In this document: positions 45,820-52,466 of the stretch, piece after piece | Position numbering within the stretch: the first letter of the stretch is position 1 | Layout: each line of letters opens with the position of its first letter | Assembly: GCA_003222395.1 (NCBI GenBank) | Contig: QHWB01000036.1 | Coordinates: 124,001-188,000 of the forward strand | Length of the DNA stretch: 64,000 nucleotides | Direction of reading: 5' to 3' | DNA from: Acidobacteriota bacterium | GTDB taxonomy: Bacteria; Acidobacteriota; Vicinamibacteria; Vicinamibacterales; CAVVIG01 | The notes under the pieces: generated by a model | The model's database searches: none | What the model saw: only the letters and a program-made list of their open reading frames with translations | Told to the model about the DNA's origin: nothing | Program-made: the position numbers and the translations under genes

Positions 45820-46220
45820 GCCGGCGCGCGATCGCGGCCGTCTCGGGCATCTACGACGCCCTCGTGGGCGTGGCGATGCTGGCGGGGCGGCCGCTCCTCG
45901 CCGCGATCTTCGGTGTCCCCCTTCCTCAGCCTCCGATCTTCGCGGATCTCAACGGCGTGTTTCTGCTGGCGGTCGCGCTCGGATACTGGATTCCGTACCG
46001 CGATCCGAATTCCACCGGCGGCCGCGCGTACTTGTGGGCGATGGGACCGTTCCTGAAAGGTCTTGGCGCGCTGACGTTCGTCGCCGATCACTTCGTTCGC
46101 CATTCGCCGCGATCGTTCCTGCTCTTCGCGGCGAGCGACGGAACGCTCGCGGTGCTCACCTTATGGGCGCTGGTCGCTACTTCGCGGACCTCGGCGGCTT
46201 CTCGATCAACTTCCGTGTAA
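45816..46220 (+). CDS. small four-helix membrane protein
   Basis: Hydrophobic protein of 134 aa with about four transmembrane segments (7-30, 45-62, 70-90, 99-120). GTG start overlapping the PEGA gene stop by 4 bp, so translation is coupled. PIFADLNGVFLLAVALGYW and WAMGPFLKGLGALTFVADHF are recognisable as a recurring hypothetical membrane family, role unknown. Its last 15 codons overlap the 3' end of the convergent lipoprotein gene. Confidence 0.7.
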   Translation: MSRRAIAAVSGIYDALVGVAMLAGRPLLAAIFGVPLPQPPIFADLNGVFLLAVALGYWIPYRDPNSTGGRAYLWAMGPFLKGLGALTFVADHFVRHSPRSFLLFAASDGTLAVLTLWALVATSRTSAASRSTSV

Positions 46221-46680
46221 TCGGGTACTCGCCCATCGGCGTCCACTGCGCGGACCCGTACTTCGCGAAGATCTCCACCTTCGCGTCGACGAAATGGCTG
46301 TTGCCGAGCATCTCCTGGCGCGATTGATCGCTTCCGGTGTATCCGAGCTGCGAACGGATGGTCATGGGCGGCGTTGTCGCACCGGGCGCGAGGCCCGACG
46401 ATCCGGCGGCGGTGACGAATCCACTGCCCCACTCGTCCTTCTCGGTCACGCGCCGGAACAGCGCGTTCACCTGCAGCGTGGCCAGCTTCTGGGTCGAAGT
46501 GTTCTTCAGCGTGAACGTCACGCTCGGCACGAGCTTGTTCTGGCCGTTGACGATGCCGGCGTCGAACCAGCCGGTGTCGAGAACGTCGACGTGGAGTCCC
46601 TGGGTGAGATCGACGGTCGGTCCGCAGGCGGATGTGCAGGCAAACACGAGGAGGAGAATCGAACGGACGAGCGCGCGCAT
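46177..46680 (-). CDS. lipoprotein of unknown function
   Basis: Lipoprotein of 167 aa: signal with lipobox TSAC (Cys19). The mature part is mostly beta, VDVLDTGWFDAGIVNGQNKL, VPSVTFTLKNTSTQKLATLQ, ending MGEYPITRKLIEKP. The text VTFTLKNTS suggests a LEA/DUF2393-like immunoglobulin fold. Monocistronic; overlaps the convergent membrane protein by 44 bp. ATG start next to a repeat region. Confidence 0.7.
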   Translation of the reverse strand: MRALVRSILLLVFACTSACGPTVDLTQGLHVDVLDTGWFDAGIVNGQNKLVPSVTFTLKNTSTQKLATLQVNALFRRVTEKDEWGSGFVTAAGSSGLAPGATTPPMTIRSQLGYTGSDQSRQEMLGNSHFVDAKVEIFAKYGSAQWTPMGEYPITRKLIEKPPRSAK

Positions 46681-46691
46681 CCGCTTATTCT

Positions 46692-46764
46692 AATTGCGGA
46701 TTGGACATTGCGGAATGTGGATTGGACATTGCGGCTTCACGCCGCAATCCGCAATCCGCAATCA
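46692..46764. repeat. GCGGATTG-type repeat with hairpin
   Basis: Direct copies of GCGGATTGGACATT/TGTGGATTGGACATT are followed by the reverse complement units CGCAATCCGCAATCCGCAATC, so the block folds on itself. A short copy lies inside the anti-sigma gene (48167-48193). May double as a terminator between two minus-strand genes. Confidence 0.6.
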
Positions 46765-47601
46765 GAAGAGTCGCACTTCAATCCGCTGCAGCGCGTCCTC
46801 CCGCGTGATCTGTCGCGCCAGAAAGGCCGCCAGGTCCGAGCCGCGCAGACGGATGATGCGCGTCCGCGCGTCGCTGTCGGCCGGCGCGAGGCGCGGCCGA
46901 TCGTCGTTGCCGCGCGCGGCGATCGTCAGCCACTCGCCGGCGCCGATGGCGAGCGAGCTGCTGTGATCCAGCATCGCGTCCTTGATCGCCTGGATGACTT
47001 CGGCGCGATACGCTTCGTTCGGATCCGCGAGGATCGGATCCGACGACGGCGCCTGCGGAGCCGCATCGGCCGTGGTCGTCGCGGCCGATCCGACGGCGCT
47101 GCGCGCGCCCGCCACCGCGGGCGCCGCGACGCGTGACAGCGCGACCGGTCCCACCTGCAGCTCGAGACGCTTGAGCGCCTGCTCGAGGCTCGCGTCGCCC
47201 TGCTGCTTCACGTGCTCCTCGAGCGCGGTGACGGCGCGCTGCAGCCCGAGATCGTTCTGATCGAGCGTCCGCAGGCTCCAGACGAGCGAGGAGAGCTCGA
47301 ACGTGGGAACGGTGACGTCGAAGAACACGCCGTAGCCTTCGAGCCGGAAGCCGCGCGCGTGCGCGTTGTCGGTGACGAGCTGATCGGCGGGCATCTGCAT
47401 CAGCTGCTGGAACCGATCGCGGATGACCGTGACGCCGTGCTCCACCGCGCCTTCGATGACGCGCTCCATCTGGCCGACCTGATAGCGCGACTGTCGCGCG
47501 TCCGCTTCCGCCCGCGCGCTCGACGGCGGCGCCTGCGCGGAAAGAGACGACGCAATCGCCACGACGAGACCACCTGTTATCACCGATGCAAGCCGATTCA
47601 C
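46762..47601 (-). CDS. exported hypothetical protein of the sigma/anti-sigma operon
   Basis: Protein of 279 aa with a signal peptide (MNRLASVITGGLVVAIASSLSA). A helical N-terminal domain (RYQVGQMERVIEGAVEHGVT, then FQQLMQMPADQLVTD) leads to a beta segment GFRLEGYGVFFDVTVPTFEL. An Ala/Val-rich linker (about 150-190) and a C-terminal domain with YRAEVIQAIKDAMLDHSSSL and ATG-like regulation-of-ROS-free text complete it. No family recognised. It begins 10 bp after the anti-sigma gene and is therefore a probable member of that operon, perhaps its output. Confidence 0.65.
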   Translation of the reverse strand: MNRLASVITGGLVVAIASSLSAQAPPSSARAEADARQSRYQVGQMERVIEGAVEHGVTVIRDRFQQLMQMPADQLVTDNAHARGFRLEGYGVFFDVTVPTFELSSLVWSLRTLDQNDLGLQRAVTALEEHVKQQGDASLEQALKRLELQVGPVALSRVAAPAVAGARSAVGSAATTTADAAPQAPSSDPILADPNEAYRAEVIQAIKDAMLDHSSSLAIGAGEWLTIAARGNDDRPRLAPADSDARTRIIRLRGSDLAAFLARQITREDALQRIEVRLF

Positions 47602-47610
47602 GGTCTCCCC

Positions 47611-48414
47611 CTACTGTCGCTGTGACACTTTCACCAGATAATTGATCGTCTCGCGCTGCTTCATCATCTCCACGCCGGTGGAGTTCTGTATGAACCCGAG
47701 ATTGCGATCGATCTTCGTGAGATCCACCTGGCGCTGCGCGTTGACGTCGCGGAACAGCTCCGCGATGCGAAGCGCCAGCTCGCGCTGCTGTTTCCGCTCG
47801 CTCTCGTCGACGAGCGCGCGTACGCGGCGCAGCACGTCCGCGTCTGACGGAGCCGCCGCCGATTTAATCTGAAGCGATTCTGGAGCGGCCGCGCGCGCGC
47901 TGCGGATTTCGGAACGCAACTGCGCTTCGAGTGCCGTCAGGTCGGCACGCCACGGCGCCTGGGCAGCCGCGCGATTCGCGGCGCCCGGTGCGTCCGCGGC
48001 CGTCGGGCTTGCGGCCTTGGACCATCCGGTTCGCACCGTCAATCCGTTCCGGTCGTACCGCACGTCGAGGTTGGCGATGGCCGCCGACACACCGAGGAAC
48101 AAGAGCGCCGCCGCGACCTGCGCCCAGGCCGGCACGGCACGCCACCACGACGTCGATCGATGAGTGCCGATTGCGGATTGTGGATTGTGGATCGACTCGA
48201 AGTCCGGTTCCGGCGGCGACCACCGCGCCAGTTGCGTTCGCACGCCGTCGAGCGCGTCGAGGTCGCGCCGGCAGCGGCCGCACGTCACGAGATGCGCGTC
48301 GAAGACACTGCGCTCGGCCGGGTCGATGTCGTCATAGAGATACGCGATCAGTGTCTGTTGGCGATCGCCGCCGTAGGTACAAGAAATGTCATTCATGTCA
48401 TTCATGTCGTTCAT
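47611..48414 (-). CDS. zinc-finger anti-sigma factor
   Basis: Membrane anti-sigma factor of 267 aa. From the ATG at 48414, which overlaps the sigma stop (ATGA), an odd MNDMNDMND start encoded by a 9-bp tandem repeat leads into a zf-HC2 domain with HLVTCGRCRRDLD (HxxxCxxC). One transmembrane helix (about 95-113, VAAALLFLGVSAAIANL) is followed by a periplasmic coiled coil (LTALEAQLRSEIRSARAAAP, then DLTKIDRNLGFIQNSTG). It should hold the ECF sigma factor at the membrane until a periplasmic signal. The segment IHNPQSAIGT before the helix is encoded by a GCGGATTG-type repeat. Confidence 0.85.
   Translation of the reverse strand: MNDMNDMNDISCTYGGDRQQTLIAYLYDDIDPAERSVFDAHLVTCGRCRRDLDALDGVRTQLARWSPPEPDFESIHNPQSAIGTHRSTSWWRAVPAWAQVAAALLFLGVSAAIANLDVRYDRNGLTVRTGWSKAASPTAADAPGAANRAAAQAPWRADLTALEAQLRSEIRSARAAAPESLQIKSAAAPSDADVLRRVRALVDESERKQQRELALRIAELFRDVNAQRQVDLTKIDRNLGFIQNSTGVEMMKQRETINYLVKVSQRQ
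48167..48193. repeat. GCGGATTGTGGATTG repeat inside anti-sigma gene
   Basis: Three units of the family seen at 46692-46764, in frame between the zinc-finger and transmembrane regions (residues NPQSAI). Confidence 0.55.
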
Positions 48415-48977
48415 AACCGGACCTTCTTCGCCAGCTCGCGGCGTATCACCGTGAGTCCCTGATACAACCGCGTCTTCACCGTGCTCAACGGGCAACCAAC
48501 CAAATCCGCGATCTCCTGGAAGGTGAGCCCGTGGTATTCCTTCAGGATAATGGCGGTCCGCTGCTCTTCCGGCAGCAGCGCCATCGCGCGTTCGACCGCC
48601 TTGGTCAGGTCCTTACGCGCGACGAGATCCTCGATGGATTCGGACGGTTCGGCGGCCGCCGCCAGCTCGATCAAATCGACGCCCTCCGGCGCCTGGACGA
48701 CCGGGGCGCGCCGCTCGCGGCGGACCCAGTCGCGGCACAAGTTCAGCGCAATGCGATACAGCCATGACGAGAACTTCGCCTGGCCACGAAACCCGGGCAG
48801 CGCGCGAAACGCCCGGAGGAACGTCTCCTGGCACACGTCGCGCGCATCCTCTTCGCGACCGATCGTGCGGTACGCGAGGGCGTAGATGGGGCGCTCCCAT
48901 CGCAGCACCAGCTCGTTGAAGCTGTCGGCGTCGCCGCTAATCGATCGAGCGACGAGCTCTTCGTCCGTCCACGTCAT
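48411..48977 (-). CDS. ECF-family RNA polymerase sigma factor
   Basis: Sigma factor of 188 aa with region 2 (about 20-85: FNELVLRWERPIYALAYRTI, ARDVCQETFLRAFRALPGF, SSWLYRIALNLCRDWVRRE) and region 4 (about 130-182: AMALLPEEQRTAIILKEYHG, FQEIADLVGCPLSTVKTRLY). The linker is somewhat long and acidic. Directly followed by its anti-sigma factor with ATGA overlap. A TATAAT sequence on the minus strand (complement of 49042-49047) lies about 65 bp upstream of the start, without a good -35, which may reflect autoregulated or weak expression. Confidence 0.93.
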   Translation of the reverse strand: MTWTDEELVARSISGDADSFNELVLRWERPIYALAYRTIGREEDARDVCQETFLRAFRALPGFRGQAKFSSWLYRIALNLCRDWVRRERRAPVVQAPEGVDLIELAAAAEPSESIEDLVARKDLTKAVERAMALLPEEQRTAIILKEYHGLTFQEIADLVGCPLSTVKTRLYQGLTVIRRELAKKVRL

Positions 48978-49122
48978 GCGGAGCGTGTCGGGTCCTGAGG
49001 TTTAAGACGGTACACGGGAGTGGAGAGTCGGGTGAGATGTAATTATATCGTGTAATCACGTAACCAATTCCTGATGTGTAACTTAGACGAACTGATCGGA
49101 CACCGCGCGAAAACCTGAACAG

Positions 49123-49150
49123 TTGGCGCGTCCTAATCGGAAGATATAGA
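49123..49150 (+). promoter_or_regulatory. promoter of GAF histidine kinase gene
   Basis: TTGGCG (49123-49128), 16-bp spacer, TATAGA (49145-49150), 30 bp before the ATG. Shares the 203-bp intergenic region with the divergent sigma factor gene. Confidence 0.5.
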
Positions 49151-49179
49151 ATCGCGGGCGGCCCACCATTCCGGAATAC

Positions 49180-51279
49180 ATGCCCCAAGAAACGCGAACA
49201 CAGCGTCTGACGCGGCGCGCCACAGGGTCCGAGAGCACTGACACGGTTCCGCGCCCGCTGATTTCGCTGTTGGCGCATGCCGCGCGGCCGAACGACGTGC
49301 TGCCGCATCTGCATCAGCATGCGCTCGACGTTACTGGCGGCCACTGCTCTCTTCTGTTCCAGCACAACCCGCGCAACGGCGTCCTGCAGGCGACCTCCGG
49401 ATTCGGCCTCGACGAACTTCGCACCGATCCATGGCTGCCGGGACCCGACGAAGCAGCGCTGGTGGCGAAGGCCTTCGAGCGACGCGACGCCACGCTCGTC
49501 ACCGACATCGGACGGCAGACGCCCGATCTCGCGCTGCGGCTCGGCACCCGGTCGGCGCTGCTGCTGCCGCTCGTCCATCGCTCGGAGCGTCTCGGTCTGG
49601 TCGCGATCGGATTCGAGACGGCGCCCGCCGCCGAGATCACCGCGGACGCGCAGGAATTGGCCGACGCATTCGTGACGGCGCTCGAATTGTTTCGCCTGCG
49701 TCAGAGCGACGAACTGCAGCGCGACGTCCGCACGCTGCTCGACGAGTTTGCGGCGAGCCTTTCGGCGACGCTGAATCTGGCCGCGGGCCTCGACATCTTC
49801 TGCTTCGGCGCCAACCGTCTGTTCGGTGCCGATCGCACATCGGTGTGGATTCACGACCGGCGCGCGCGGCATCTGGTGCTGCAGGCGTCATCCGACACCG
49901 AAGACGTCTCGCGCGGCGTGCGCGTGAGCACCGAAGACGTCTCGGCGCCCGCTGCGGCGTCGATGCGGCGGATGCGCGCCGGCATCGCGTCGATCGATGC
50001 CGATGCGGCCACCTCGATGGTCACCGTACCGCTTCGCGGATGCCGCCGGGCGCTGGGCACGATCGTGTTCGAAGGCGTACGGGTGGAGCCTGGCGGCGAG
50101 CTGGATCTGCTCGACCGCGCCGACGAGCTGGGACGGCAGCTCTCGAGCGCGATCGAGAACATGCAGCTGCTCGACGACGTGATCCGGTCGCGGCGGCAGC
50201 TGGAAAACGCGTTCGATTCGCTCGCGCATCTGATCGCGGTCTGCGATCGACGCGGCCGCGTCGTCCATCTGAATCGGGCGTTCGCCGAGCGGCTGCAGCG
50301 CCACCGCGACGAGCTGCTCGATCGCTCCCTCACCGATATCGTCGGTCCGCCGCTGGCGGGCTGGCTGCAGCAGCACGCGGCGGCCGGAACCGGCGACGAC
50401 GGACCGTCGCCGTCGACGATCGAGGTGTACGATCCGATCCTCAAGGGGCAGTTCCTCGTCACCGTCACGCACCTGATGAACCAGGAGCGCGAGCGGGCGG
50501 GGATCGTGATCGTCGCGCGCGATTTGACCCCCGAGGCGAAGCTCGAAGAAGAGCGCGAGGCGCTGCGAAAGCGGCTGACGCAGACCGAAAAGCTCGCCGC
50601 GCTCGGGCAGTTCGTCGCCGGCATCGCCCACGAGTTGAACAACCCGCTGCAGGGGGTGCTCGGGCATCTGGAGCTCATGCGGACGACCGGCGCCTTCCCC
50701 AAGCAGCTGCGGCGTGAAGTGCAGACGATCTATCGCGAAGCCGATCGCGCCGCGAAAATCGTGCGCAACCTGCTCGTGTTCGCCGGCTCTCGGCGTCTCG
50801 CGCGGCGCTCGGTCAGCCTCCCCGGCGTGCTGCAGAAGGTGCTTGCACTGAGAGCGCCGGCTCATCGTGCCGCCGACATCGAAGTCGTGCGACACTATGA
50901 CGAACAGCTGCCGCGCGTTCAGAGCGATCCGTTGCTGCTCCACCAGGTGTTCCTGAACATGGTGATGAACGCGGAGCACGCGATTCAGGCGACCGGACGC
51001 GGCGGCCGGATCGAGATCACGACGAAGATCGCGCGGTCCCGCGATCGCATCATCGCCACGGTACGGGACACGGGAACGGGAATTCCCGACGACACGCTCC
51101 CGCGGATTTTTGAGCCGTTTTACACGACGAAGGAAGTGGGCAAGGGTACCGGACTCGGGCTCGCGATTGCGTACGGCATCGTGCAGGAGCACGGGGGCCA
51201 CATCAGCGCAGCCAATCATCCTGATGGCGGCGCCGTGTTCACCGTCGAACTGCCCACCGCTTCGCCGTCAGGACGCTGA
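49180..51279 (+). CDS. cytosolic hybrid-sensing histidine kinase (GAF-GAF-PAS-HisKA-HATPase)
   Basis: Soluble sensor kinase of 699 aa without transmembrane helices. GAF 1 spans about 25-175 (ALDVTGGHCSLLFQHNPRNG, ALLLPLVHRSERLGLVAIGF) and GAF 2 about 185-330 (GANRLFGADRTSVWIHDRR, MVTVPLRGCRRALGTIVFEG). A PAS domain (about 340-450, HLIAVCDRRGRVVHLNRAF) follows. HisKA has FVAGIAHELNNPLQGVLGHL (phospho-His) and the ATPase domain MVMNAEHAI, DTGTGIPDDTLPRIFEPFYT and GTGLGLAIAYGI. It likely senses a cytoplasmic ligand or redox state. Its regulator starts 3 bp after its stop. Confidence 0.92.
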   Translation: MPQETRTQRLTRRATGSESTDTVPRPLISLLAHAARPNDVLPHLHQHALDVTGGHCSLLFQHNPRNGVLQATSGFGLDELRTDPWLPGPDEAALVAKAFERRDATLVTDIGRQTPDLALRLGTRSALLLPLVHRSERLGLVAIGFETAPAAEITADAQELADAFVTALELFRLRQSDELQRDVRTLLDEFAASLSATLNLAAGLDIFCFGANRLFGADRTSVWIHDRRARHLVLQASSDTEDVSRGVRVSTEDVSAPAAASMRRMRAGIASIDADAATSMVTVPLRGCRRALGTIVFEGVRVEPGGELDLLDRADELGRQLSSAIENMQLLDDVIRSRRQLENAFDSLAHLIAVCDRRGRVVHLNRAFAERLQRHRDELLDRSLTDIVGPPLAGWLQQHAAAGTGDDGPSPSTIEVYDPILKGQFLVTVTHLMNQERERAGIVIVARDLTPEAKLEEEREALRKRLTQTEKLAALGQFVAGIAHELNNPLQGVLGHLELMRTTGAFPKQLRREVQTIYREADRAAKIVRNLLVFAGSRRLARRSVSLPGVLQKVLALRAPAHRAADIEVVRHYDEQLPRVQSDPLLLHQVFLNMVMNAEHAIQATGRGGRIEITTKIARSRDRIIATVRDTGTGIPDDTLPRIFEPFYTTKEVGKGTGLGLAIAYGIVQEHGGHISAANHPDGGAVFTVELPTASPSGR

Positions 51280-51282
51280 CCG

Positions 51283-51876
51283 ATGATTGACGAAACATTT
51301 CTGACGACCGAAGAAGTCCTGGAATACCTCCAGGTCAATCTGCGGACCGTATACAGGCTGATCAAAGCGGGCAAGATTCCGGCCGTGCGCGTTGGCCGGC
51401 AGTGGCGCTTCCGCAAACGGGACATCGACGCGTGGCTCGACAGTCAGCGTCCGCGCGGCGGTGGCGCCCGTCCCGCGCCGGCCCCGCCGCCGGCCCGTCC
51501 GGCGGGTACGACCACGCGCCCGCGCGTGCTGGTCGTCGACGACGAGGCAAGCATTCGCGATCTGCTGTCGAAGACGCTCGCGCTGGCGGAGTACGACGTC
51601 GACGTCGCGCCGGACGGACGATCGGCGCTGGAGCGGATGCGGCTCTATCCGTACGATCTGTTGATTGCCGATTTGAAAATGCCCGGAATGGACGGCCTCA
51701 CCGTCATCCGCGAAGCGAAGCGCTACAAGGCAGACTTGCCCGTGATCATCATCACCGGCTTCTCGACCGAATCGAGCGCGATCGAGGCCGTGAACATCGG
51801 CGTCGCCGGCTATCTCACCAAGCCGTTCCGCGTGCCGCAGGTGCTCGCCGCCGCCGCCAAAGCGCTCGGTGAGTAA
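51283..51876 (+). CDS. excisionase-type HTH fused to response-regulator receiver
   Basis: Protein of 197 aa with an unusual domain order. Residues 5-55 are an HTH_17/excisionase (MerR-like) DNA-binding module (FLTTEEVLEYLQVNLRTVYR, IPAVRVGRQWRFRKRDIDAW). A Pro/Ala/Arg-rich linker (56-80) connects to a receiver domain (82-197) with DDE, phospho-acceptor in DLLIADLKMPGMDG, Thr in VIIITGF and KP in GYLTKPFRV. Most regulators place the receiver first. It lies 3 bp after the kinase, so the two form a dedicated system. It may bind DNA as a phosphorylation-controlled MerR-like factor. Confidence 0.88.
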   Translation: MIDETFLTTEEVLEYLQVNLRTVYRLIKAGKIPAVRVGRQWRFRKRDIDAWLDSQRPRGGGARPAPAPPPARPAGTTTRPRVLVVDDEASIRDLLSKTLALAEYDVDVAPDGRSALERMRLYPYDLLIADLKMPGMDGLTVIREAKRYKADLPVIIITGFSTESSAIEAVNIGVAGYLTKPFRVPQVLAAAAKALGE

Positions 51877-51887
51877 TTGGCAGGCCT

Positions 51888-51990
51888 GAACGTCGCTACG
51901 GCTACGGATGCTCCGCTGCGACGTTCTGTCCAGGATACGCCCGAGCGCCACGGCGCGATGGCGTCGGCGCGTGGGGGTGGAGCCCCCACG
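51888..51990. terminator. hairpins between convergent genes
   Basis: GAACGTCGC/GCGACGTTC (51888-51926, 9 bp, 21-nt loop) and CGTGGGGG/CCCCCACG (51970-51990, 8 bp, 5-nt loop). They sit between the stops of the HTH-receiver gene and the convergent lipoprotein, where a bidirectional terminator would be expected; the lack of U-tracts leaves a repeat origin open. Confidence 0.5.
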
Positions 51991-52012
51991 TCGAATATGA
52001 AAAGATCGACCA

Positions 52013-52450
52013 TCAGTAGTGCGTGATTGTGACCGCGTAGGTGACCGGCGCGGTCTGGTTGCCGATGTCGGACACCTGCACGCAGTACTTTCCGCCGTTC
52101 AACGTGCCTGAGAGTTGCGGGTTGGCACCGGCCGCGGTGTTCGTGGTGCCGTTTTGCAGAATCGTGCACGTCGTTCCATCCGACGTGCCGACCGCAAGGC
52201 CCATCACGATGTTCGCTGGTGGTCCGGCCGCCGTCAGCGTGACGGTGAGCAGGCCGCCCGACAACGTGATCGTGAAATCGTGCGTCACATTTTTCTTGAC
52301 GTCGAGCGTGCCGGCAAACCGCTCGGTCATCACCGGCGCGGGCGTCGTGGGCAACGTGACGTTCGAGTCGTCGTTGGTCTGACACGCGGACGCGGCGAGC
52401 AGAGCTATTCCAGCGAACACCAGCGCAAACGCGCGTTTCATCACGCCCAT
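52013..52450 (-). CDS. small beta-rich lipoprotein
   Basis: Lipoprotein of 145 aa. ATG at 52450 (or 52441, both ahead of the signal), lipobox AASAC. The mature part is a single beta domain: ERFAGTLDVKKNVTHDFTIT, LSGGLLTVTLTAAGPPANIV, CTILQNGTTNTAAG, LSGTLNGGKYCVQVSDIGNQ, ending TYAVTITHY. The pattern G-x-L...GxYCVxV...VTYxVxIxH is familiar from pre-peptidase C-terminal-like and other secreted beta-sandwich domains in acidobacteria. Starts divergently 16 bp from the ABC-F gene. Confidence 0.75.
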   Translation of the reverse strand: MGVMKRAFALVFAGIALLAASACQTNDDSNVTLPTTPAPVMTERFAGTLDVKKNVTHDFTITLSGGLLTVTLTAAGPPANIVMGLAVGTSDGTTCTILQNGTTNTAAGANPQLSGTLNGGKYCVQVSDIGNQTAPVTYAVTITHY

Positions 52451-52466
52451 CGTACAATCTTTTCGG

